From NCBI RefSeq assembly GCF_030445035.2, contig NC_080702.1:26423652-26487651 (forward strand): a DNA stretch of 64,000 nt, read 5' to 3'. A program made the position numbers and the translations under genes. This stretch comes from Dasypus novemcinctus (taxonomy: Eukaryota > Chordata > Mammalia > Cingulata > Dasypodidae). The notes beneath the pieces were generated by a model. The model did no database searches. It saw only the letters and a program-made list of their open reading frames with translations, and was not told where the DNA came from. Positions 36,501-48,500 of the stretch are shown here, in pieces (positions within the stretch are counted from its first letter, which is position 1; each line of letters begins with the position of its first letter).

Positions 36501-39500
36501 GCCGTATGCTCACCGGGCGTCCTGGGGGGCCGGGGGAGCCCCTGGGGCCAATCGGTCCTCGGGGGCCCTACAAGGAAGCAGGAGGGTTACCCCACCTCGT
36601 ATCTGGGCCCGGTTTCGAGTCCTGCCTCCCTCCCCTGCACCGGGCACGGGGCCCAGGGGTCCCCGATACTCACCGGCTCCCCGGCCTGGCCAGTGGGCCC
36701 CAGCGGCCCCTCTGCTCCCTGTGGGAAAGCGTTATGCCTTGGAGTGGGGGGGGCTCGACCCCCAGAGAAGCAGCTTCCCTCATCTCAGAGCGCGCGAACG
36801 TGACGCAGGGCCCGGCAGAAGGCGCATGTGATGTCACCCAGGGCGCCGACCCCCGGCCTGCACCCCAACCCCCCCGTCTCGCCTCCTAATCCTCAAACAG
36901 CCCCCCCCTGCACTGTGCTTCTGAGCACCGCAGGGGTCTCCTGGCCCCGCAGCGCGGCCCCCAGCCCCTAGGCCTGCCCGCCCACCCCTCCGCTCCTCTC
37001 TAACTCTCCTCTGGGATTCTTAGCCCCCCAACCAGTCTCCAGCTCTCTTCAGAACCCACCTTCTTGCCGTCCTCTCCGGGGGGGCCAGGCTGCCCCACGT
37101 GGCCGAAGTCACCCTGGAGTGAGAAAGAGAGGGGGGCTCAGAGGAGAGGCACGGGAGAGGGGGGCTCGGAGGAGAAGCACGGGAGAGGGGGGCTCGGAGG
37201 AGAAGCATGGGAGGAGGGGCTTAGAGGAGAAGCACAGGAGGGGGGGGGCTTAGAGGAGAAGCACGGGAGAGAGGGGGGCTCAGAGGAGAAGCACGGGAGA
37301 GGGGGGCTCAGAGGAGAAGCACGGGAGAGGGGGCTTAGAGGAGAAGCATTGGGGGGGCTTGGAGGAGAAGCACAGGAGAGAGGGGGGCTCAGAGGAGAAG
37401 CACGGGAGAGGGGGGCTTAGAGGAGAAGCACAGGAGGGGGGGCTTAGAGGAGAAGCACAGGAGGGGGGGGCTTAGAGGAGAAGCACGGGAGGGGGGGCTT
37501 AGAGGAGAAGCACGGGAGAGGGGGCTTAGAGGAGAAGCACGGGAGGGGGGGCTCAGAGGAGAAGCACGGGAGAGGGGGCTTAGAGGAGAAGCATTGGGGG
37601 GGCTTGGAGGAGAAGCACGGGAGAGAGGGTGGCTCAGAGGAGAAGCACGGGAGAGAGGGGGGCTCAGAGGAGAGGCACGGGAGAGGGGGGCTTAGGGGAG
37701 AAGCATGGGAGAGAGGGGGGCTTAGGGGAGAAGCATGGGGGGGGCTTAGGGGAGAAGCACGGGAGAGAGGGGGACTTAGAGGAGAAGCACGGGAGGGGGG
37801 GCTTGGAGGAGAAGCACGGGAGGGGGTCCTTGGAGGAGAAGCACAGGAGAGGGGGAGCTTAGAGGAGAAGCACAGGAGAGGGGGCCTTGGAGGAGAAGCA
37901 CGGGAGGGGGGGCTTAGGGCAGAAGCACAGGAGAGGGGGGCTTGGAAGAGAAGCATTGGAGGGGGGGCTTAGGGCAGAAGCACAGGAGAGGGGGCCTTGG
38001 AGGAGAAGCACGGGAGGGGGGGCTTAGGGCAGAAGCACAGGAGAGGGGGGGCTTAGGGCAGAAGCACAGGAGAGGGGGGCTTGGAGGAGAAGGAGAAGCC
38101 GGGCTGGAGCCTAGCGCACAGCCCTGCCCGGGGAGAGGCACGCGGCGCGAGAGGAGGCGGCAGACGGGAAAACCAGGGCCTTACGGCCGGCGGTGGCAGG
38201 GCCAGGGCACAGACGTGGGGAGGGGGCTCGGGGAGGGGAGGGCTCACACACTCACCCTCTGGCCCTTCTCACCAGGCAGCCCCGGCAGGCCGTCGAAGCC
38301 CCGGTCGCCCTGTCCAGAGAGACGCCCCTGAGTGCTGACCCCTTCGCCCGCCAACCCCCCCGCCCCGTCCCAGGCTCGGCCCCAGCACCTACCTTGGGCC
38401 CCGTGTCCCCCGGGAGCCCCCGGGCCCCATCCGCTCCGGAGCGGCCCTACGGGACAGGGGAGCTGGGGTCAGAATCAGCCTCCCGGGGCCCACACCTCAG
38501 GCACCCTGCCTTCCCTGAACAGCGAATTCTCATACTCCCCCAAAAACACTCAACGTCCCCCCTTGCACCCGTCCCCAGCATGAGGACTCGAGGACGCTGT
38601 GGTGATCATCTCGAGACACCTGCTGCCATTTCTTGAGCATCTTCCTTAAAGCAGGCCTAGGACCGCTTTGCAAACCCATCTAACCCCTCAAATAGATCTC
38701 AGACGCATCAGCCATTGCTTTCATCCTGTGTTTTATCTTTCCGTATTTTTTTAGAGCAGTTGCAGGTTTACAGAAAAAAAATCATATAAAAAGTACAGAG
38801 CTACCATATACCCCCCCACACACAGAGTTCTCCCTCTTATCAACATTTTGCATTATTGATACCTTCGCTACAACCGATGAACCAATATTATTTTGATTAT
38901 ATTTTGGGGGGGTGGGGGGTATATGGGAGCCTCTTATATTGTTTGAATGTAACATTTTAAAAAAAATAAAGGGATCTTTAAAAAACAGTAAAAATAATAA
39001 TAATTATTATATTATTAATGATAGTCCATAGTTTATATTAAGGTTCACTCTTTGTAAAGCACAGTTCCGTTTTTGGTTTTTTATTCTGGTTAACGTATAT
39101 ACTGCCTAAAATTTCCCATTTTAATTGCTTTCAAATATAAAACTTGGTGATGTTGAATCACATTCAAGTGTTGACCTACCGTCGCCACCACCCGTTGCCA
39201 AAACTTTTCCATCTCTCCAACAGAAACTCTGTGCCAGTGACGCTTTAGCTCCCCATTCCCCATTCCGGTCCTCTGTAGTCTAGTTTCTGACTCTATGACT
39301 GTGCATATTCTGTTTATTTCATGTAATTGAGATCAGACCACATTTGTCCTCTTACGTCTGGCTTCTTTCAACCATTATTCTTTTTTTTTTTTTTTTAAGC
39401 AAATTTTTTATTGTCCTTTTTTTTTTAAGGACACATAGATCACACAAAATGTTACATTAAAAAATATAAGTGGTTCCCATATACCCCACACCCCCTACTC

Positions 39501-42500
39501 CTCCCACATCAGCAACTCTCCCACCAGCGTGGCACATTCATTGCAATTGGTGAATACACTTCAGTGCACTGCTGTGCCACCTTCAATCCTTATTTTTTTA
39601 TCCCCAGTGCCCTCACTCGAATAAGTCACCACCTTCACCAAAATTAAGAACCACCATCTACAGCCCCCATCGATCCCCCTGCAGTATGCTCCCCATTGCC
39701 CTCAGAACTATCTGGAATAGTCTTGCTGGTCATTGACCCAATGCTGTTCCTTCTGCTTGGAATGCTGTTCCTTCTCTCTCCTCGTCACCTGCTTACGCTT
39801 CAGGGCTCAGTCCAAGGATTGCTCCCTCTGGCAAGCCTTCCATGAGTCTCTGACCTGGCCCAAGTCTTTAGCCATAAATTCAAGGACCTGGAGCTGCAAT
39901 TTTCCCGTCCTCGGTGCTCTTATCCCACCAGTGACACCAGAAAACCCCGGGACACAGAGCCAAGCTCACGGCGGGTGTGAAGGTGATACGGGAGTCACTC
40001 ACCATCTTGCCCTCCCGTCCAGGGGCCCCAGGGGGGCCCTGGAGGCCTCGGGGACCCTGTAAGAGAAAGAAAAGGAGGAAGGAAAGGAGAATAATACGGA
40101 GGAAGGATTTATCTTAAACCATTCCAAAGGAAGAGCAATAAATGCAAGACTAATCCTAGCCCCTTCCCCCGTGCCCCTGGGGGAAGGCCCTTCCAACCCA
40201 ACCCTTCTCCCGCTCCCACCGGTCTCACCTGCTGCCCCATTTCTCCTGCCTCTCCTTTCAGGCCTGGGTACCCGGGGAGACCCTTGGAGGAGGAGAGACG
40301 GGACGTGAAGTTAGAGGCGGGCGATCTCTCTCCACGGGGGCAGCCCCTTCCTCCCCGCAGCCTTACTCACCACGGGCCCTGGACGCCCGGTGAGCCCCAC
40401 GGGGCCGGGTGGGCCCTTCATGGAGAGCTGGAGAGACAGAGAGGGGGCAGAGTGTCGAGTCTCCCCCATGGCTCCCAAGGTTGCCCGCAAAGACATCTTC
40501 CAGACAAGCAACCCCGTCTCCTGACAACCCTTCATTAGCGCCCACGGCCGTCGCTCTCCCAGCCATCCCCTTAGCACCCCTGATCGCCGCCCCCTCACCT
40601 GAGCCTGCTGCAGAACCGCCTGAGCCTGGGCCTGCTGGAAGGAGACTGAAGGTCCTTTGAGGGAGCTGCTGGCAAACTGGAACTGGGGAGCAATTGGAGG
40701 TGAGGGCACCCCCCCGGGAGAGGCCCACTCCTGGGTCAGAACTCCACCCCCAGGGCGGTGCCACCCTTGCTGCTTCTTACCGGCATCATGATCACAGTGC
40801 CTGGGGGGCCCCGGATCCCGTCACTGCCGGGGATCCCCGGGAGACCAGCGGGACCCTGAGAGAGAGGGAGAGAGATGGAGAAGGATGGAGGAAGAGAAAT
40901 GGAGGAAAGGATGGAGGCAGGAGGAGACAAAAGGGACAGGTGAGCGATAGTGATGGAGTGGGGAGGAAAGAAAGAGATGAGCGATAGTGATGGAGAAGAA
41001 CAAGGAGAGGAAGAGATGAGCAATAGTGATGGAGACGAACAAGGAGAGAAGAGAGAGACAAAAGGAAGGAAGCGGAGAGATGGAGAGAGGGAACAAGGAG
41101 AGACAAAGAGATGGGACAGAAAGACAAAGAGACAGAATGAGAATGAGAGTCATAGAAAGGGGAAGAGAACAAAACAAAACAGATAAAGACAGAGAGAGAT
41201 GGAAAGACAGGGAAAGAAACAGGAAGAAGAGGGATAAAGTGACAGATACAGAAACACACAGGGAAAAGGATGGAAATAAAAGACAGAAATAGAGACAGGG
41301 AAGCAGGTTTGGCTTGGTGGATAGGGCATCTACCTATCACATGGGAGGTCCAGGGTCAAACCCAGGGCCTCCTGACCCATGTGGAGCTGGCCCACGTGCA
41401 GTGTTGATGCGCGCAAGGAGTGCCGTGCCACGCAGGGGTGTCCCCCGCGTAGGGGAGCCCCACGCGCAAGGAGTGTGCCCCATAAGGAGAGCCGCCCCAT
41501 GCGAGAAAAAGTGCTGCCCGCTCAGTAGTGGCACCGCACACACGGAGAGCTGACGCAGCAAGACGACACAACAAAGAGAAACCGATTCCCAGTGCCGCTG
41601 ACAAGAATGCAAGCGGACACAGAAGAACACACAGCGAATGGACATAAGAACACACAGCGAATGGACACAGAGAGCAGACAACTGGGGGGGGGGGGTGAGA
41701 AGAGGAGAAAAATAAATTTTAAACAAAGAAAGAAAGAGGGAGAAAAGCAGGGACTAGCCACCCACACCCACCCCAAGACAGAGAGATAATTCACAGAAGG
41801 GAAAGAAAGCAGTGGGGGAGTCGACTTTAGCCCCAGGACGGCCTCTCCAGCCCCTCACACATTCCTGCTCCCAGGCTCAGTTCCACAACCTGAAACCTCA
41901 CCCTCCCCGTGGACACACCCCAGCGGGGAGTCTCTTACCGGTATTCCAGGGTCCCCAGGGGGACCCGGGCGGGCCAGGAGGACCTGAAGGGCCATCTACC
42001 CCCTGTTGGGAACAGAGGAAGAAGAAGTCACGAAAACACAAGTTTTGAGACAGGCTGATGGCCAACCCCTCCACTGACCCGCCCTCATGTTGATCTCTTC
42101 GTCTCTACCCACCCCCCTTTAGCCCCTAAATACCACATCAACCTCCAACTGTACACCCCGACCCCAACTTGGACTCCTCCATCGAGGAGTCCTCTGAATG
42201 ATCGGTCAGCATTACACCCCAACTTCCCATCCCAGGGGCACCAACGCCCAAGGAAAAGGCAGGAAGAGAGAAGAGCGGTCGTGACTCACTCGGGGTCCTG
42301 GAGCTCCTGGGGGTCCCTCAAACTGCTGTCCTGAAGGGAGAGATAAGCGTGACCCCCATCCTAGCCCAGACTTCTCAACCCCCTCCCAGTCCAGGGGCAC
42401 TCACCCTCTCAATCACTGCTGGTTCCCCTTTTTCTCCCTTCTGCCAGCATCCTGGAGTATGGGGAATGGGGTTAAAAAAGAGAGGTGAGCCCCAACTACC

Positions 42501-45500
42501 TGACTCAACACTTGTCTTCCCACTCCCGCTTCCCACTCCCCTGCCCAAGCAGAGTCTGTCCTCAGAGCTGCCCCAGCCATCTTTTCTTCAGCCAATAGGT
42601 ATTCATCATCTCCACGTCCACGTTCAAGCCAGCAATGCCTTGTCAAGGTGTAGGGGCATGACCTCTGGGGCACGGCCACCAGGTCCTACGCGTGGGTCTG
42701 TCACTTCCTAGCTGAGTGATGATGTTGGGCCACTCACTCAGCTCCTCTGACCTCCTCTATAAAGCCAGCGGGTGAATGACTCTTGTATATACCCCACGTG
42801 AAGATGAATGAGTCGAAACGATGCTTCGCCCAGGGCGAACACTCAGGATAGGTTGGCTATGGTTAATTTCCTTCTCCCTTGTCCAATACCAAGGCTAGAG
42901 CCTAGACCCTCTTCTCTGTTATTTTCTTAGCAATATTGTCCAAACCCTTGGCTAAAGATACCACCACTCTCCTGATGAGTCCCAAGTCTTTATCTCCTGT
43001 CTAGAACATCTTCTCTGAACTCCAAACTCTTCAAGTCAACCACCTACTTGGCATCTCCATTTGGATGGCAAACAGGCATGTCCAAATTGAGATACTGGAT
43101 ACTCTCCATCAGCTCTTCCTTCAGGCTTTGCATCAGAATCGAGGTCAGCCTTGCATCTGTCCCCACCTCCAACGGCAAGACCAAAATGGAGCCTGTCCCA
43201 AATCCACCCACTTGTCCATGCAGCCTTCTCACTCCGACACTATAGGTTTCCCTGCTGACCTTCTGGCTCTGCGACAGCAACGTATGCCACTCAGCAGCCA
43301 GAGGGAGCTTCTAAGACTCCAAGTCAGACTGTGTTCCATCACTACGAGCCAAACTTAATCACCCTGCCCACACAGTCATCCGTCAGCACAGTGGCTGTCA
43401 CGCTGGAGGTGTTCAATAAATATTTATCGACTCTTCTGGGGCAGTGGGAGGCAAGATAAGCAGAAGGCAAGCGAGAATGTGGTTCCTTCCCTTGGGCAAC
43501 CCAGCCACCCAGACTCACAGGAAGATCTGGAACTGAGTCCTGGATGGATGCTCTGCTGCCCGAAGATGGGGCCCACAGTAGGGCCACCTCCTTCCCATCC
43601 TCTGTGGCTGCCTCAATCTCCGGTGTCCCAGGCTCAGTTCCGCTGCCAAGGTCCAGGTCTCCCTGACGATATCGCACAGACCAAAGTTTGCTCCTGTCCT
43701 CATTCTCCATCGCACACCTCCTGGGTATCCCCTTTTGAGTCCACCTCCTTCCCACCGACCTCAGGATGGAGACATTGTGGCCAATGGTGACAGTGGTGGT
43801 GATGACCGAAGGGGACACGGGGGCCGAAGGCAGAGTTGGGCTGGCACCTCTGTCCCGGGAATGTCAGCCGAAGTCTGGAAGAGGGGACGGAGGAAGTATC
43901 AAATCTGGAGTACAGGAGTCAGGCCAACCAAGACAGAAAGGAAGTAAAGAGGAGAGGGACCCTGTCCCTGGAGCTTCCAGGCTGGGGAGGAGGACAGAGG
44001 AGGATTCCCAAGGAACATCAGAGGAATGTGGGGCCGGGGACAGGCCAGTGGAGGCAGAGGATGCTGGGCGGGACCGAGGGAGCCAGCAGGGGAAAATCTC
44101 ACGGATGGAGGAGGAGCAGGACTGGGCCAGATCCCAGAGGGAAGCAGTGGGACTCATTAGAGACCCGTGATCAGGGTCAAGTTCCAGCACTCGGGACCAG
44201 ACTTCCGGAAGCCTGCCCCACATGCTCTCTCTCACAAGGCAGAGCTCAGCCAGCCAGACGGCGGCCCGAGTGGGAATAACAGCTCCTCCTGGGCTGGACA
44301 GCCGCGGAAGAACTGGGCCAAGGTAGAAGAGGGCAGTGGGGACCAGGTGAGGAGTGGGCCAGGGAGGGGCAGGGGTCCTCTTGGACCTGAAGGTTGGCAA
44401 CCTCTCTATCTCCACTGATGCTGAGAGCAGAGGCGGTACAACCAGTGACCCCCCGCAACAAGAACCCCAATCAGCGATGCCCATCCAAGACCCCAAACCA
44501 GTGATACCCCCTGACTAGTCATCCACAACAACCCAACCAGTTATTCCCACAATGAATGATCCATCGTGACCTCCCAATTGATGATCTCCATCAATGGCCC
44601 AACCAATCACTCTCCCATCCAGTGACCCCCCCAAACGATGATATCCCACAGTAACACCTAACTAGCAGCTCCCAATGAGTGATACCTACCCGTCACCCCC
44701 CAGCCAATGCCCATCGATGATCTCTCAACTTGAAAACCCATCAAGGTCTCTCAAACTAACAACTCCATCCACGGCTCCCTACACGTCCCTCTCCAACTGG
44801 TGGCTCGACTCAGAGACCCCACTAGTGTCTTCTAATCACGAATTCTCCAAACTCGTGACCCCACCAACGACTCCCAAACATTAACCCTAACCCAGCGGCA
44901 TCAGTAACACCAACAATGGCCTCTACCCTTGACCTCCAACAGTGACCCCCAACTAGGGGGCCCCCAAACACTTACCTCAATCAACATCCCCCAAAAGTCA
45001 CCCTCAACCAGTAAGCCAATCAAGGAAGAAAACAGTGCCCCCAGTAAGTGGTTTCCCCAATGAATAACCCTCACCAATGTCCTCAACCAGGGACCCCAAG
45101 CAACAACATACTAATCCCTCATCCTTCTCCCCAGTTAATGATCCCCCTAATTAACCAGGCACTCACCTGGGAGTTGCCCCTTCCTCTAGTCTCCCAGGGC
45201 TGGAGGTGGGGTAGCAAGAGATGGTGGGGTCTATGAGGAAGGACCAGTGCCCACACGGTCACCGGGAAGTTGAGAGAAGACAGAGGTCAGGGGTTGGGAA
45301 CTAGAGGCAGGGACCATGGATGAGGGTCCAGATATCAGTCAGGCAGAGTTAGAGACCTGAGGTCAGACCATAAAAGAGCAGACGTGAAGGTCAAGTCCCT
45401 TACCTGGTTCTCCCAGAGGTCAAGAGGTGGACCTGGGGTCACGGTTTCCTTATTTTTTTTCTTCCGGCCCTTCCCCTTACGACCTCGTCCTTTTTTCTTC

Positions 45501-48500
45501 CCTTTCCCTTCCGTCGAGGGGAAGGGGTTTCGGGCTCACCCTGGGGGGCCTGGAAAGAGGGTCCCAATCAGAGCCAGGGCCCCCCCCCCCCCCGCAACGT
45601 CCCATCTCCTCGCCGGTGGCCAGGTCCCTCCGGTCACCACGCTGGTGGGAGGGCTCACAGGTGCGCGCCGGTCCTGCGTTTCGAGGCCAGGGCTTGCCCC
45701 CTCGGCCCTATGGGTGGGCCGTCAAGGTCAACCGTGTGACCTTGGGGACTAGGGTCCCTCCGCTACTCTATGTTGAGGGTCACTGACAGCGGGATCTGCT
45801 GAGGTCAGAGGTCCCTCAGCCCATGTTTTTTAGGGGTCAGAGTCCACTCATTCCGGCAACCTGGACCCAGGGACGTCAGGGCCACGTGGCGCAGCCCCTC
45901 ACTCACCGCCGTGGCTGGGGGGGCCGGGTCGTCACAGCCGGGCAGGTAGCGCGCACAGGCCTGGAAGGCGGCCCGAGGTTCCGGGGATATCAGCAGCTCC
46001 TGAATGTCTCCCTAGAGTCGGGGTACGGGAAGGGGGCACAGGCTGACTCTGAGCCCCCGTTTCCAGGCCTAAGCGCTGGCCCGCTTTCTTTTTTTTTTTT
46101 TTAAGATTTATTTATTTTATTTATTGCTCTCCCCCTTCCCCCGCCACCCCAGTTGTCTGTTCTCTGTGTCTATTTGCTGCGTCTTCTGTGTCCGCTTCTG
46201 TTGTCGTCACGGGAATCTGTGTTTCTTTTTGTTGCATCATCTTGTGTCAGCTCTCCGTGTGGGCGGCACCATTCCTGGGCAGGCTGCACTTTCTTTCGCA
46301 CTGGGTGGCTCTCCTTACGGGTGCACTCCTTGTGCGTGGGGCTCCCCTACGCGGGGACACCCCTGCGTGGCAGGGCACTCCTTGCGCGCATCAGCACTGC
46401 ACATGGGCCAGCTCCACACGGGGCAAGGAGGCCTGGGGTTTGAACCGCGAACCTCCCATGTGGTAGGCGGACTCCCTAGCCACTGGGCCAAGTCCGCCGC
46501 CTTGTCCGCTTTCTTGTACGGAAGCTCAGCATTTCCCCACCCAGAGCCCCCAGCGTGTAAGAAGTGGGCGGGTCTGTCACAGCCCCAGCATTCCCTCTAC
46601 GCCCTGAAACTGAGTGAAGGGTCTTTCGGGGTCACGCAAAGTCACAATCCGCAAACCACACCCCGCAACATCTGTCACAGCAGGCTGGGGGTCCTGCTGG
46701 GAACCGGGGAGGAGCAAGATGCACCCACGCCCCGGCCTCCTGGAGGTGACACACAGCACAGCCCCCAGCTCAAAGCACAGCCCCACGCAACCACGGCCAC
46801 ACCTGCCTCGCCGGCCCCCAGTGTCACAGCCGCCCGCACAGCCACACGCCATCTAACCTCGGTGCCCGCGACAAACACGCGACCTCGAGCCATCCACCGC
46901 TGCGCCAGGCGAATGCCCCCGTCTCGCTGTCACGTGTCACCAGCGTATCCCTCCCACAACGGGCCACGTTTCATGGTTCCGCGGCCTCACACACCATTAC
47001 AACGCGCACGGCCCAGCACCCCACGCCCTCAGCTTCCTGGGCCCGGGGTGAAAACTCCCTCCCCGCTCCGCCGGTTCCCTGCCTCAGTTTCCCCCATAAC
47101 TAAACCCGTACCTCAAAAGTCTCCTCCCCTGGATCTTGGGTTCCCAGCACAGTGAGTCCAGCTGTGCTGATGAATCGAGGCCCCCGGCCCACCACAGGGG
47201 GCTGGGGCTCACAGTCAGCCACCAGGGTCACCAGCCCGCCTTCCACGCCGACCGCCACACGGTGCCACCTGCGGGGGACAACCTCAGTGGGCGGGGTGCT
47301 CCTCGCCCCCCCGGCTTGGCCCCCCACCCGCCCTGTACTCACCTGCCATCTGTCAGGTTGACCTGCTGAGGGAGGGGGCCGAAGGGCTCCCCCAGGAGGC
47401 TCAGAGCTGGCCCGAGAGCCAGCCCCAGCTGCCGGACACCTCTCTCATCGTAGATGGACAGAAGGACGGACTGGTTGGCCGGCCGGCTCCGCAGAAGGAT
47501 CAGCACGGAGAAGTTCTCGGGAAAAGGCCCGTCTGGGGGGGCCGGAGGAAGAGGGGTGGCTCAGACGGGCCCGCAGCAGGCCCGGGCTCCCCGCAGCCGC
47601 CTGCCGCCCCGGCTCACCTGGGAAGAGCTGCCCCGTGGGGACGGCGAGCAGGACGCGCTTGCCCATCCTGAAGGCCCGGTCGCCCCGCGGGGCCCTGTGG
47701 GGGGCAGAAGCCGGGCCCCCCGGGGAGCCCAGCCTGGCCCCCCCCGCACGCCCAGAGCCTGCAGCACGTCCACGGGGTCTGCTGCGGAGAGAAACAGGAC
47801 CCCCGGGGCAGGGGGGGAGGCAGTCAGTGCAAACCCGGGGCTCCAGGTCGGGGGGGCTTGCGTCGGGGAAGTGGGGTGAGCAGGGGCAGGCCCCCGCGCC
47901 CCCCCCCCCCACACCCGGCAGCTGTTTCGGGCTCATCAGCCTGTTGACTTCTGCTTTTCCCTTCCTGGGTTTTTTGGTGAGAAAAAAAAAGCTGACCTAG
48001 TTCTGGGATGAATCAAAGCTTCCTGGCCCCAGCCCCAGGGCTGGCTGGGCCCTCTCCCACTCCCCCGCAGGGGCTCTCTGGGGGCTGCTTCCTAAGCCCA
48101 GGCCCCCCCTTGCCAGGGGAAACCCGTGTGGAAAGGAGGGGCTCCCTGTTCATATTCTTCCCACACATACACTCACACACTCTTCCCCTAAGGCCTCCTC
48201 CCTCTGACTACCATCACTTCTGACCTCCTCCCTCTGACCACCATCACCCACGACCTCCTCCCTCTGACCACCATCACCCATGACCTCCTCCCTCTGACTA
48301 CCATCACTTCTGACCTCCTCCCTCTGAACGTCTACCTGTGACTCCTTCCCTCTGACCTTCTCCCTTAAGCACCACTTCGTCCAACCTCCTCCCTCTGACC
48401 ACCATCACCCACGACCTCCTCCCTCTGACTGCCATCACTTCTGACCTCCTCCCTCTGAACGTCTACCTGTGACTTCTTCCCTCTGACTTCCTCCCTTAAG

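Noticed and set aside
43756-43760. Donor GTCGGT as the end of exon 7
   Set aside because: GTGGGA four bases further along the gene gives a better site and keeps phase 0 with exon 8. The alternative cannot be fully excluded.
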